From Pelodera strongyloides (taxonomy: Eukaryota > Nematoda > Chromadorea > Rhabditida > Rhabditidae), in NCBI GenBank assembly GCA_036852015.1, contig JAANDG010000042.1:62001-126000 (forward strand): a DNA stretch of 64,000 bases, in the 5' to 3' direction. Each line of letters begins with the position of its first letter. Position 1 is the stretch's first letter. A model generated the notes under the pieces. The model was not told where the DNA came from and searched no databases. It saw nothing but the letters and a program-made list of their open reading frames with translations. Positions 22,104-36,022 of the stretch are shown here, piece after piece. A program made the position numbers and the translations under genes.

Positions 22104-23846
22104 ATGAGGCTGGGTATCACAATTTTGGCGGTTATCGCAGGTTTGTGCAAATTATCGTGTCATTCACATTCCCATTTACCTTTTATTAATTTTGAATTTG
22201 GTTATTTTGTACTAGTGGAGATATATGGTGCTTGTCCTAAATAAAGTTGTTCAGCTGTGTCTGCTTCTTCTGTTCAATTCACGGCCGCACCTAGCACGGT
22301 CACTCTGCCTGAGGAGTCCGCCTCGCTTAAGTCCTCTGAATTGGCCGAGCTTAACGCCATTCTCCTTGGATTGACGACCAAGGTAGGATTGTTTTCGTCT
22401 ATCTTTTCTTTGGAAGGTGATTATTATTATTATTTATTTTTCATGGCTTTATGAAAGAAACGTTTCAGGCTGTGTCATCATTCCCAGTCCTGACCTCTCT
22501 TTTCTCTCGTCCCAGGGCTCTTGCCGTCATCCTAGTCGAGGGAGTCGACCAACTGTCCCTCACTGGAAAGAAGTACAACATCGACGTTGTCAGTTACCCT
22601 CTATTACTATGTTTCCTCCTAAAACTTGTTGAGTATCACATTAACACGTGTTCTATTTTTTTTTCGCGAACTCTCTATTACAAGCTTTTTTTAGGATGGC
22701 TACTCACAAGCCCTCTTTGACAGCACTGCTGCTCAGGCCTTCGGTAATGATATGGAGACTGTCAGTGTAAACAAGAATGGAGCCACAGGATCTCAGCTGG
22801 CGGCCGTTGTGAGCAAAAAATTTTTGCACTATCCGTTTATATTTTTGATATAGAATTTCTTCGCAGTAATAATTTATATAGAAGTTGCCTTTGAATAACC
22901 TCAACTGTTACAATTCGCCTTGCAGATTTCCGAGCAAACCGTCGATGAATCAGCCATCAAAACCCAGCAGCAGCCTCTGAGAGACGAGCTTGTTCAGATT
23001 TACCGTCTTATTGCCGCACTCAAGACTCAATCCGCTAAACTGAGCGAAGTAGGTTCTGCACTCTTTAAAATGTGGCAGCAAAATGTTCGTCAACATTCTA
23101 CTTATACATATAATTATTTATTTGTATTCTTAGTAATGAATACTAATTATGCTTATTCTAGACCACCGCCCCTGATGTCTTCCGTGTTTCCATCACCGGT
23201 TTGTCTGGAATGGCTGCTTCTGAGGCCGATGTTCATACCGCCGTGGACGACATTAAGACTGCGATCCAGCAGTTGACTGAAACCCTTAACAACGTGTATG
23301 GATCCCAGGCTATCGTCGAGGTAAGTGGCGAACCATATGTTTTACTCAGAATTTACAACTGAAAATCATACATTGAATGCAAATCGCAGGTTTTGTTATT
23401 TTGCCGGCCAGGTTTTCGCAATTGTTTCAATTGGTAATTTCTTATTTCAGGTCGTTTGTGAGTCTGCCGCTGTGCGTTCCGCTGGAAACTCTACCCACCG
23501 CATCTCAAAGAGGGCCGCTGATGACAAGGCCGCAAAGCCTTTCGTCATTCAGATGCGCGAGAAGTACAACGTGTCTGTATTCACTGGACCTGATTACCCA
23601 GCTATCTTCGCCATCTTTGCTGGTTAGTTTACTTTGAAACTTGGATCTTGTCACTTCACGTTTTCCTGCTGTGCATGTCTGGGGAGCTCATCTACTTTTG
23701 TATATGGCATATAGTAAACTCGTCTAGGTCTGATCATAATCCTGTCGGTCGCCGTTGTCTACATTGCTGTCGGTATTTGGAATATGGACCCCGGAAGAGA
23801 TTCAATCATCTACAGAATGACCACCACAAGAATGAAGAAAGAGTAA
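22104..23846 (+). CDS. atp6ap2-like: ATP6AP2 / (pro)renin receptor, V-ATPase accessory protein
   Basis: Eight exons: 22104-22140, 22255-22382, 22469-22588, 22695-22808, 22926-23048, 23162-23320, 23451-23622 and 23728-23846 (323 aa; human about 350). ATP6AP2 is a single-pass type I membrane protein needed for V-ATPase assembly and Wnt signalling. A signal peptide (MRLGITILAVIAAVSA) opens the protein. The luminal domain includes RALAVILVEGVD. A basic site RISKR, resembling a furin site, precedes the membrane stub. It ends in a transmembrane helix (about residues 284-305) and the diagnostic tail WNMDPGRDSIIYRMTT followed by RMKKE. The tail identity is decisive. The di-lysine near the C-terminus resembles an ER/Golgi retrieval signal, as in homologues. 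The luminal part is divergent, as is usual for the family outside the C-terminus. Confidence 0.94.
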
Positions 23847-24105
23847 CGGTCTCTTCCAGCCAGAGAAGTGTCATATACTAGTTATTGATGGTCACTTTGC
23901 CTATTAGATGGGTATTCCCTTACTGTAGACTCCATTTCTCGAACATTCCATTTTTAGTTCACTCTCCTATATTTCCGGTACATGTAAACTCTCTTTGTTT
24001 AGTGTTGTGAGATTTGCGCCTGTAAATATTAAGAACACCCATTCAAGTTCTAGACTGCACGTGTTCCTCTATCAGAGGAGAAAATATATGCCCAATATAT
24101 TGAGA

Positions 24106-24111
24106 AATAAA
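24106..24111 (+). terminator. Likely ATP6AP2 polyadenylation signal
   Basis: AATAAA about 260 bases after the ATP6AP2 stop codon. The neighbouring UGT gene converges from the other strand, its stop codon ending at 24347, so the two 3' ends lie close together. Confidence 0.45.
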
Positions 24112-24346
24112 ACATTTACGTTTCCGGAATGCCTCTTTATCTTACAGAAATGTTTCGAAATTGGAAGTATATAAACATTTATGTGACATCTCAACATCGC
24201 TTTTTGAACTTTAAACCAATGCAAACAGAGTGGTGTTGAAGCTGGAAACGTGCAAAGGAATATATGAAAGACTGCTTTATTTATGTACACATGTTTAACA
24301 AAATGAACTATTATTAGTTTTCCGAAAATGCCACATATAAGGGATG

Positions 24347-27300
24347 CTACATTACCACAAATATTATAACAAATAACACAATTACTAAGTCTGAATAATA
24401 ATATTGCGTCAATGTGAGAAACATTGCTTTTCGTTTGAATGTTGGTTGCCTTGAGCCTGTCCTTATTGATCTCTTCACTGCCCATGAGACTAAGTCCATC
24501 GGTGGAATTGGTCTATCCAGGTATACGGAACGGTATTTAAGAATCGACAGCTTGTAGGATGCATCTTCTGAAACGCATAGAATACTTCATAGTTCAACAC
24601 TTCATGTAAAGATCTTGCAGAACATTACAATTAATCATGGGTGTGCTACGCTTGAGTTGACAGTATCCGGTTTTCAACAGCAAAATGCGAACGTATTGAA
24701 TTTAGAAAATACTGGTCTGTTTGTATGTATTGTTTCTGAAGAGCAATATACCGACCAAGAACTTTCCTCGCAGCCATCTCCAGCTTTTCGGCTGTCACTT
24801 CAGTCTTTTTTACTGTGGTCCCAAATCCGGTCTTCTCTCCCAGGTGCGCATTATGGCCTTGTTCGGCGAACACGGGGAAGAACACCATTGGTACTCCCGC
24901 ACAGATTGTATCCTTCAGACTGGAAAGCTATTCACGCAACTTAGGGCCGACAATGTTGGGATTCTTGATGGACATCTTCCGCAGATACACCATATCAGTG
25001 GATATTGTCAAGCAAATGCTAAATACTATAAGTATAACGAAACTAAAACGGAAACGATTACCTCTTCATTCCACCATGGCTGACGAACAACACTGTTTTG
25101 TGATGTGCTAGGATTTCCTTTTGCGGTGCCCACCTCGTTACAAGTATGTGCTCTTTAATGCCACCCAGTTTTGTCATGTTGCCGTTGTAGGACCAAATCA
25201 CTCTGTAAAGGCCACATCATTTTTTATGTTCGATTTACTATATATGCATGTTCAGCTTTCTGATTAATACACATTTTGTTAACATTGTGCGACTTTCCGA
25301 AGTGAGTTCAAGACCAACCGATAGTTTTCGACATTATTAAGAGCAGTGATGAATGATTGGAGAACGTAGTTTGGAGCAGCATCCCACAACACATTTGTAC
25401 CAAACGCCACAAGTATTGTGCCCTATAAAATGGTTACCCTTCAGCAGACACTGTTTTGTCCATAGAACTTCGTTTATGATTGAGAGTAACCCTCGCCTAT
25501 TCCTGTAAACATAATGTTTTATTTGATGCTTTTATTTTAATCAGATTTACATTTTCACGTTTCATAGTTATTCATTGTGGTATTGCCTCGACAAAACTTG
25601 TGCGACATTTTATGTTCGTAATAAATGTTATGTTATATAAGCAGTTGAACAAACTATTTTCTCATCCAAACGTCGCAAAGTTATTTGACACCTGAATAAC
25701 GTATTCTGGCTCGGTTGCATGTAACAGGTGTACTTTTCTCTTTATAACCCACCTGGGAAGCTGGATTCTCAACAAACGCTTTATATTCCCCAGTTAAGTT
25801 GCCAAATTTTGGGCAGTAAAAGCCAACTTGAAGGATTTCATTTCCAACTGAAATGAGTGAAACGTATTATGTTCGCTTAAACATGCATGAATTGGTTTAC
25901 CGCAGCATTTACTTTCCAAATGCAAAAATGATATACCTGGACTTGGGTATGTGAACAAATTTATATCATCGTGTATGTAGAAATACGATTCGGCGGCTAT
26001 TTGTGACAAGTGAAAGTTTTGAATTCCCAATTTTCTAAATAACTTAGTTTGGTTCTTTCAGATTGTTCTTACTAATTCGGGTCTTCAAAGGAATGTCCTT
26101 GAGCGTTGCTGCTTCTGTTTTGGTGTCTCTTATTTATTTGCCTTCTTATCTTGAAAGTAACTGCTCACAAAGACTTCCTTCTGATACGAGGCGCACTTCA
26201 GATAAACCATAAAAGCACATACTCTATTCCATTTGTTCCACTCCAATGTACCCGCAATGGAATATAAACTAGATCAAGAATACCATCAAGCACCGTGATG
26301 ACCCTGTGAAAAAGAATGCTCGGGTCAAATCCTTCCAAGGGAATAGCGAACATCCTTGGTTTAAACAATAGATTATTTCCTGAAAGTACCCAGCTGATAT
26401 ATCGTTAGGGGTGGAGTATTTGAATGCAGTTTGTAGAAGGGACGTGGACTATACCATCAGTTACGTGAGAAAAAATCTAACCAAGTGCTTGATAGTAGAT
26501 CATAAATTGGGAAGAAACTGTGGAACTGAGAGTGATCATAGCCTTGCCTGGAAATAGAATCCTCAATATATTCTAGCTTCATATCACTATAGAATATCCT
26601 TCACTTCCTACGTTCACTTCACAGAAGCTTGTTAATAGAATACAAATATTTGTTAATGGACAAATATTTCCAAAATGAATACATGATCTTCCAAACAGCT
26701 GAATTTTCTCAATTTTTATTACATATATTTCTCTATACCTTGCTTCGCGTTGTTGAGGCACAAAGCGTAGCCCACAAAGGAAAACAATTCATCGCATATG
26801 ACTAGGTCCCAAGTTGAATTAAGCACTGGAGAAACCTGCATAAGTTATCTATTATAACTGGCGGCAGTTGTAAACAACACCATCTGAACGCGAGTATGTT
26901 GCCATTTGATGCGTACCGCAAAGACTAACTCGTCTCGAAAACCTGACACCAAAATATATCATAAAGAAGCCATGCAGATTCATAAAAGGTGCTTAATGAC
27001 ATCGCCTGTTTCCTGCGAACTACTTGTATGTAATTACTCCAACTACTCAGTAATTCAGGGAAGATCAAAAATTTTGTGTTTAAAAAAAATGCATAAGATA
27101 TAGGTTATCAAAAAAATATTCTTCAAAGTATAATTTAAAGCATGAGGGTTTAACGTTTACCTTACTTTTTACTATAATTAAAACACAATAGAAAAACGAA
27201 CAGCGCTCGCCTTTGCACCTTTTTTTTCTTATCTTGTACACAAGTCATGATTTTTTTTTGTGCTGCTGCCAATCACAGTGCGTTCACCTTTGTGCCAATC

Positions 27301-28195
27301 TCTGTGCGTTCAAATTTGATCTAACTACAGTTTATAACTCGCAATGGGAAGTGCAAACCATGCATGCAAAATTGGTGATTCCTTGGGATCGCAGTGGGAG
27401 ACGCTTTTCATCGACCGAATAAAATAACTAGACATATAATTACAATCAAATTCTGAAATGTCTTATTATTACCTCATAATTATGTTCACTCAGAATTTCC
27501 TGCAATGCCCTATCGTTGCTGAGAAATACATTCGCATAGTCCATTGTTCCATAGTAATTAGTCCACATCGTGTAGATAACGTTTGCAAATATCGGATCTT
27601 CTAAATGGAATGGAAAATTAAACATTTTAACAGTGGAACAAGATTTAAAAGTGGTGCTAACAAAAGCAGCGGTGAAAAAAAAAAACATGAACTGGTGCTA
27701 ACAAAAGCAGCGGTGAAAAAAAAAACATGAACAACGCTGTCATGGAAGTAGTACAGTATTTTTTCGAAACTAACTTCTTGTCTTGATATAAGTGGAAGAA
27801 ATTTGGGGTGGAAATTTGAATCCCTCCTCCTTTACATGCGTTTCTAAGAAATGAACATCGTGGCCGTCTACTGCTAATCTGAAGGAATTCAAATAATAAA
27901 AGAGAGCAAAAATGATTTCTGGGATGGGATTGTTGTCTTGATGCAGCAAATAGTTAGCACTTATCGTTTGAAAATACACTGACGATGCGGTCATAATTAC
28001 ATTGGTGGGCAGAAATAAAAGTTCATGAGGAGTCGGGTTTCGGAAACGAGTTATTGCCTACCTTAGCGCAAGCGGAAGGGCGCTCACTACATGACTGTCT
28101 GAAGCATGCATTCCATTGAAGATAATTTTAGAGGATAAGATACCTTCACCGAATAAGATGCACAAAAATATGTTTACTAATGCATTCAGATACAT
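24347..28195 (-). CDS. UDP-glycosyltransferase (UGT), membrane-bound
   Basis: Exons: 28195-28062, 27878-27775, 27600-27473, 26835-26739, 26547-26482, 26379-26252, tentative 26223-26162, 26034-25937, 25847-25753, 25422-25319, 25202-25062, 24919-24756 and 24567-24347, about 513 aa. UGTs transfer sugar from UDP-sugars to lipophilic acceptors in the ER lumen. A signal peptide (MYLNALVNIFLCILF) is followed by KIIFNGMHASDSHVVSALPLA, which holds the catalytic His. WDLVICDELFSFVG carries the partner Asp. The donor-binding signature runs WAPQKEILAHHKTVLFVSHGGMKS to GVPMVFFPVFAEQGHNAH. The last exon has DRPIPPMDLVSW and one transmembrane helix near the C-terminus (YSDLVIVLFVIIFVVM) with no cytosolic tail. 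Exon 7 has a weak donor. The rest splices cleanly, so the gene looks functional, but a defect there cannot be excluded. Confidence 0.88.
27645..27731. repeat. Tandem duplication of about 42 bp in UGT intron 2
   Basis: TGGTGCTAACAAAAGCAGCGG plus an A-rich tail ending ACATGAAC appears twice in direct succession, almost without differences. This indicates a recent slippage or unequal exchange. Confidence 0.8.
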
Positions 28196-29885
28196 GGCGT
28201 AGACCTTTTAGTAAGTTATGAATGTGTTATCAATGCATTGACAAGTAATTGCCGGCACAGTGATTGCCACTGTGTTCTTGCACTTTTATCAGCATTTATG
28301 GCCGACATCAGAATTCATTATTAAAGGAATATAAGTGCGAATAACCCAGCCAGACAAGTGAGAATGTACATAGACAAGAGCATTCAGATATCATGGACAA
28401 GGATTGTTTTCGGTTTAGTTCACATCGGACTTGTCGACATAATACGCACTATCGGAATGAATATGAAATTCTCTTATAAAATATTTCTTTAGCGACCTGC
28501 AAGGTAGCATACGAATGCATAATCAACAAATTTTGTGTAAATTTCTTGAACATATCCCATTTGTTATATGTCACAGGCAGACCAACTTGTTGCAAGGAAG
28601 TGGATTTTATTTCGTTGTTTGTTATATGTATGCGATGTTGTGAATGTTTCCCAGATGTAAACATTCTTATTGAATAATATGAATAAAATACTACTAGTAT
28701 TAGAAGTAAATGTAGTAAATGGATCGTGTTCTAACACCAATATTCTTGCGCGGTGTTATTTGCTTTTATTTAAGGTGCGAAATCATATACAGCTACCAAA
28801 ATAGTAACTACGGATTATTTCACTTCGTTGAGAGCAAAACGGGGCTAATGTGGCTTAATGTTTTTACTTGGACTACAAAATGATTCAAGTGAACGGTTTC
28901 GACAAAGCGTCAATTGGTCGTGACTTATTTTATGACTTGGTGCAAAATTGTTTGCGTGTTAAATTTCTCCAATTGCAATCTAAACCACAGCAGAATTGTG
29001 AAGTGTTTTCCGAACAAATGCCTCGCTTCTTCAAGTTAGTGTTAGTCTCTGTTTGTGACGGAATTTATCCAAAGCAGACTGCTTTCAACCAAAGCGGTCA
29101 TTTTCTAAAGGCGAATTTCCGACAAAGGACACATTTTACACATCTCCATCCTGCGTTTCTGCTGATCTTTCCATTGCAGTTAAATATGACTTTCATGAAT
29201 GTTCCTGGTGCGAATAACACAACATGCAACCTTTTATACATAAACAACATTTATGCGAAGTGGGTTATCTCGTGTCTTACATCTCAATTCACTTGTTAAA
29301 TATCATAAAGGGCCCAACGAAGAGAGTTTTTATTTTCTCTGAATTTTTTTAAGCTTTAGTGTTAATGCAACTTTCTTCCGATTCGGACTTTTTCTCTTTA
29401 CTCGTGATTCGTCAGTCCCTTTCCCGCATGTCACTGCCCATGTTTCAATTTCTGCTAAACGTTTAAAAAAAAGTGTTTTTGGGCATGGAGTTAACTCAAT
29501 TGAAAATTCAGTTTCACCCGAACGCAGATTGAGAAAAAATAATTTTACATTGTTCATTGTTCGCATTTTGAACTGGCAACGCTATTTTGATGTACCTGAT
29601 CTTCCACAAGTTCGTCTCAAATACACTTTATCTTTGTGGGGGAAATTTGATGAAAAGTATGAAGAAAACGAAAAAAACCTTCACTCTGTGCGGATGTGCC
29701 GTTTTTTAGAGACTGTACTTACCGCTACAGTTGTCTGTGGCAACTGTAGCGCTTACAATTTTGCCATTACAGTCGCTTCTCACAAAAGAGAGAAGGCGTT
29801 CATATCTATTTTTCTCGATTCAACCATTTGTACTTCGCAGCATAGAATTTACACACGTTAGGTTCAGCCCGCCTATAAGGTCCCT

Positions 29886-29930
29886 TTAAAGGGACAGGCC
29901 CATCAAATTAAACCTATGTTTACCATTTCC
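29886..29930. mobile_element. Abutting TTAA-type element ends
   Basis: TCCCTTTAAAGGGACAGGCCC is palindromic around a central TTAA. To the right, AGGGACAGGCCCATCAAATTAAACC resembles the terminal repeat of the MITE at 61503-62022. To the left, a different terminus (complement of AGGGACCTTATAGGCGGGCTGAA) ends at the same TTAA. Partner ends were not found nearby, so these are probably relics. Confidence 0.45.
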
Positions 29931-32900
29931 TCCTAATTTTTATTATGAGTGTTTGTTACAATCTATTACATCGTTATATTTGTGCGGTTCCTTAAAATTA
30001 CCGTGATTTTCCACAAAAAAATTACCGAAAAGGTTACCGAAAAGTGCGTCATCCGCTTATCGAATTAGCAAATGTATGACTTTCCAACCTTTTCACCTAT
30101 CCTTTTCACTAATCCTGCTTAATGTTTCTGCAAAAAAAACTGAGACGAATATTATCTTATCATAGTTATTGTGACGTAAATGCTTCAGGCACAAAGCAAG
30201 AACTATTAGTTTCTTTTCTAAATTTTCGCCATTTTTCCGAATTTCCTGGTTTACGTAAATTTAATAAAATTCGTCGCTGTACTGGTCCAGAGTGTTTTTA
30301 GACAAATTACATTTGCTCAATAATGTTCAACATGTATCAAACAGTGTACAGATTACAACACGTACCACAATAATCATCGTAATTGGACGGTTGTAGTCTT
30401 ATGGAGACCTTCTCATCAGAAGATGTGTTTTTATCGTAAATAACCGTCGGTTTATATGGCTTCATATTTGCAATTATTTATACAATGAGCCAACTGACTT
30501 TCTCTTGAGAAGCTTCCACGAGGATTAATGGAGTTGGGATATTAACTTTCCTAAATTCCCCAATCTTCACGTCATTCTGTTTGCTATACGGAAGGACAAA
30601 CTCGAATATAGCTTTATCGAATTCTCTGCACAATTATGCATTGTGCTCCCCCGTCGAACCACCAACAACTCTTCAATCTCAATTTAGAATTGAATGCCTA
30701 ACACACGATGGCCTAGAGCTGCTTATTGTTGACGCTAAGTATGGAAAGCCACTTCAAGTAACATTGTTCTAATTTTTACATAATTGGCAATTATATCCCT
30801 AAAAGTAAGTTTTACCTACATATATTCCAGCATTCCAAAAAGGTTACTTGTAGGTTGTCACAGTCCCTATTTCAAACCTTTTATTGATTTTCTGAAGTAC
30901 ACATAAATGATAATACTCGTGCGCCACTTATTAGGCGTTAACTTTATTGTGCGCTGCGTGATTTGGATGACATCACGTGATCACTTCAATAATATGTGCA
31001 CTTATCCTTTATAAGACTATAATAGGTGGATGGAATTTTTGAATATCCTCAATAATCCCCATTATTCCTCAACACTCTATGTTGCATTGTTGATAGTTGG
31101 TTTTTTCGCTCATGATGTTGATTGCATCTCTTGTGCAAAGTGCATTTTCAATAGTGTTATGTGAACTTAAAAACAAATTCAGGGACAGATGGGTGGGTGA
31201 ACGTTTGAATATTGGGCCGTTATCCCATAAGCGCGTCTGGGAATAACCATGTTTTCATTCGACTTCTTTTATAGTTAACAACTTGTTGAAATTCATCCCA
31301 AGTGAATCATTCACATTCCCTTCAGAACTATCGGCCTTCAGTGACGGAATGGGATGAAAAAGCCATTAAGTGTTCCTATTAGCCTCCCAAATACACGCGG
31401 GGCGAATTCATAAAATGGCTAATTTTGTTGCAACCGGGCACTTTAGTTCCCCCGTATGCGATCCAAAGCGAGAAAGAGCCTCCTTGCTCATCTGAATATA
31501 TCTTTCCTGTCAGATAGAGGAAGCCTGGTCGCCTAGTGACTAATTTACCTGTCACAAAGCGCTCTTATCGGTCAGTAATTTAATTCCGTCAAAATCTGTC
31601 GCAGCTGGGTGATTGGTTTTGCAATTTGCACGCAGAACTCCGACGAGTTCACGAAAAACAAATTCGAAACAAATTAAGTTGTGAGGTGACATCACAGCAC
31701 ACTTCATGTGTATTACTCATTACACATACATGTGCATAAAGCTAAGCCTACAGGATTAGCACGCACAATCGCACAAGCACCTTGGATTTTCTCTGGTTCA
31801 TTTTGTTTGACGCATGAATCTTTATAGTGGCACCACAATTCGGGAACTTAAACATTTGCGAGCGTTGTTAAGTGTTTAAGTGTCTATCAAGCATCGAAGG
31901 AACCACATGAATATTCTCTGCACGGACACGACGCAAATTAGAAAGATCTTTTGTTTTCCGAAGTATACTAATTTCGAAACGAATTTCTTTTCTGCATTCA
32001 TTCCAATTATACAGAACATTTTCTTACTCTGCCTATTGCTAACAAAAGGTGGATCACTAACAACCATTAACAAAGGGTATTTGCACGCCTCTGATATCGT
32101 GCCATTATTGTTATTGTTTTTCATGATACCATTTGCTTTTTACTTCTACCCCCCCCCTTACAGTTAGCTTTACTTTTTTCTCTAATCTTAGTCTCCTCCG
32201 TCATATTTTTTCGATCCGTGGGCGCACGTCGTCCTTTGTTTCTACGAAGACAGCTCTCTCATATCTGAACAAATTTTTGAATGAATAGCATAGTAATTTG
32301 GTTGGCACATTGAAAAGGTTCCTTTATTCCCCACGCACATAAAAATTTACATATAGGAAATGCAGGTAACTAGACGTTCTTTTCGCACAGGTACAATTAT
32401 GCCTAATATGTGAAACACTGATCTTTCAATTAACGGTGTAAAAAGCAATATAGGCACCCGTGCAATGCAATGGACGTATGTATCACAATAAATGTTAATG
32501 AATTTTGTATAATTGCAATAAGCAGAAACATCGCTTTTTCTGATTTGCAATGATAATGCAGATATTGTGAGATCCCTCTTTTCAAGGAACCTGTTCAGCT
32601 TACTTCTACACCATGTATGCACATGGGGTGTATATCGATTGGGCTTTCCGAGAATATATTAAACTCCTTATGAAACAAAGAAACAGTACGAAGGTAAATA
32701 CAATTGAAAAGAGAGAAACACACAAAGGCTGAGCACATTCAAGAGAGTCTCACGCAGTGTATAAAAATGTAAAAATGAACCGAAGAATTACAACATAAAC
32801 CTATAAGAAAAAACGCGACTAAAACAACAGTATGGGGTGCATAAGGCGTGCATAGATTTTATTACACCCAACACAGGGTCAGGAAAAGAGTACTTATAAG

Positions 32901-34241
32901 CGAGTGGGCATTCAGATTAAGGGCGATGATCCTTTGTTTTTAATTGCTTTTGTAATGGTTAGGATTGATTGACTGGTATCAGGGTCTACGGTCACACGTG
33001 CCCAGACCCAGTGTGACTACGGTGGCTAAATGCACCATAGAACTGGGCGCTCCAACGCTTTGATTGCTGAAGACACGTGTGCTAAGAACTAGAATCCCGT
33101 TGCTTGTCTATGGTATTCAGATTAAGACTATTAAATTATTGATTAGTTGATCGTTTGTTGTAGGTTTGGTTTACTTGTGCCATTTGGCGTCAGTTTCTCT
33201 TTCTTGTTCAGTTTCAATTTCTTGTTGGAAGAGGAAGCTGGGTTGCAATCTGTGCTTTCATTTCATGTGCTAAGGTGGACGTTATTGAACATGCGTCCCA
33301 AATAGCGTGACTTGTGAATATTAAAATATCTGGCTTCCTTGAGAAATCAAGACACAGTGTAGTAATACATAGAAAAACGAACAACAAGTCAAATACTAGT
33401 CAAATTAAACAGTTAAATAACAACTTCCCTTATTCTAAACCCGCGATTTTATTTGTAGATTTATGTTTCCTATAGACTCCAATATAAAGCATTTTTGTTG
33501 GCCCCTGAAAATTCTCTTTTACGTCCTATTATTGCAAAGCCTATTACAACTTTTACTATCAACCATTAGACTTCCCACACAATTTTCCGTAAAATCATAA
33601 ATTATTATTTCAAATATTTATTTTATACCAGACGTTGTTAGCAATCACTCATTTTTAATTACTGTTACATGTGGGAAATAATAAAGATACACAGTAAATC
33701 AACGGTAAATGTATTCTAAAATAACATTAAATGGACGTTTAATCTTGAGGTGAGAAAACTAATAAAAAATGTCATGGTGAATGAAATTCCATCTTCTTAA
33801 ATGTAGTAGACAACGGTAAAAAAAGAACGTAAAAACAAGCAGACGTATCTTGTTATGAGTATCGACTGCCCACCTTTTCTTATAAAATTTTATTCCTCTT
33901 AGAAACAAACGGAGTAAACAACAAACATTTGTATTTTGTTGAGAAAACTCCCACTACTACAAACGAGCGTTGTATTGTTTCCAGACTACATGAACACTTG
34001 ATTGCTGCGTGCTCTAGGATACAAATTTTTTGTATGTGCAATTTCAACCTCTAGCGAGAATCCGGGCGGTCACATGACAGCACAACCCCACGAGACCATC
34101 AAGGGAGTTAAAACTTAACAGCAAGACTTTAATCCGATAGATCACATAAGACACCTAATGTACCTCCATTTACAAGTTCCTTTGCTTAATTGTGGCCAGC
34201 CTTGATGGATTAAGCGACGGTATGGTAACCTATGACATGGT

Positions 34242-34274
34242 GTTTCATTTACTATTAGGAATAGTAAATGAAAC
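34242..34274. repeat. Perfect 15-bp hairpin
   Basis: GTTTCATTTACTATT, a three-base loop AGG, then the exact complement. No neighbouring gene explains it. Confidence 0.8.
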
Positions 34275-36006
34275 GTGCGGCACGGCTAGGGAGCCCAGTC
34301 TCAAACGCTTCGTCTATTATGCATAACTACTTCAAACGCTAAAATTGAGCACGTGTGAAGTTCTTTGCACTTTGCACTTTTAGAAAAGCACTATTTCTTC
34401 ATTCGTTAGCATTAGCAATTTCACTTTTTAACAAGCGCATCAGAATGCTTTGCACGTAGCCTTGTTGACAAATTGTTTTTCTGCATTATTGCATCGTACG
34501 TATTGTTTTTATGTCATGTAATTAGGATGATCTAGTCATAATCTTCCTGATAGAGACTTATTCCGGCTTACGGTACTTATTATCCTTAAAGAAGTCTGTG
34601 AGAGATTTATTACACAATGGAAGCCACGCCCATTCTTAGGGGACGGTTTCAAAGGGGCCCATCGGGAGATCAGAAGGCCCAGACCTACACTCCCAGCACC
34701 GTCAGGCGGGAGACTGAACTCTTAGTGGCGAATGGCCATATCTCTTAATTGAGAACACTCTATATCCAGTTCTTCTTACTATGCAACTAACACATATCAG
34801 GACATAACCTATAGAACACTACTCATTGCAAGTGCACATCCAACGTTATTGAATTTTCTTCTCGTCAAGTATTACTCTTTGTTATGTAGCTGAAACATAA
34901 TCAAATTTAAGCGATCATTAAGAAAAACATAAATCTCGATATTGCTTTCTGTTTCCAAGTATTCGATGAAGTCACTAGCATTAGAAATTCGACGCTTAAC
35001 TTGTGAATCATTATTGCTGAACGGAAAAAACAAAGCTATCCAAAAAATAGTTCATCATGTATCTATCAAAACTGAATGTTCATATTCCGATGTTTTTCGG
35101 CTGTTAACCATTAGCGAAGATCTAAAGAAAATTGTTCGAAATGTAGGTATTCAGTTAAAGAATAAAAGTTGAAAACATACAACATGAACTAACGGACTAT
35201 GATAGTTACCTAAGATCACTCAAGTTCTTCAGTTATGAAGGTTCTTCCCAGACATTTATTTTCTGGATGAAAACAATACACTTACTCATGCATTTAAATC
35301 TCCATTATTTATGCGGAAATCACATATATGTATACAAAATATTGTTGCTCCTAATTTGGTCTACTAGTTCATGGCTCACGTAAACAACGACGTTCACAAA
35401 GAAAACCACGCCATAAGGGAGGTAGAACCTCACTAGGAGCGAAAAATACTACCGGAAACTTGAGCGATATCCCTCCCACCCATCAATTAGTGTCAAGTGC
35501 TTTCTCCGATCGGGGAAAAGTATTACTTTACCCAATATCCAGCTGCCCCTCCAGCTCATAGTTTTAATTGAGTGTTTTTTGAGCACAGAAAGTCGTCATG
35601 AAACCCTCAAACGATGATTACTGATTTCGTCTCCCCATACCCCAGACATGAAATATTTTTCAATCATATACTTTCGAACGAAACGCGCTGACACCGCAAA
35701 TAACTAACATGTGATTTTTGTCAATCTATATTTCAATGTTGGACAGTGCATGGCTAAAAAGATGATATAAATTGTTTTTCGTTGCGATTGTTTTCCGATA
35801 AAATATTAGTTTCTATGTAATTAACCCATAATTCAGCTTGCACAGATCAATGCTGAATGAATAAATGATTTATTATGTTTTTGAGTGAATATGTGCTAAA
35901 CACCTCTATACCTCCACATCGTTTATGTTCATTGGGTTCACTACCTGCGTTCCCTCTTTTCACTACGATTCGTCTGTTATTTTCGTGTATCCAGTCCGAT
36001 TTATCC

Positions 36007-36022
36007 ATTTTCCCCATTTCAG
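36007..36022 (+). other. 3' splice acceptor upstream of the neuropeptide start codon
   Basis: TTTTCCCCATTTCAG ends 12 nt before the ATG at 36035. This is a likely spliced-leader addition site, or a cis acceptor for a 5' UTR intron. Confidence 0.45.

Noticed and set aside
31876..32167. Overlapping frames of 82 and 95 codons on both strands
   Set aside because: Both strands open over the same AT-rich stretch; neither shows a domain or codon bias.
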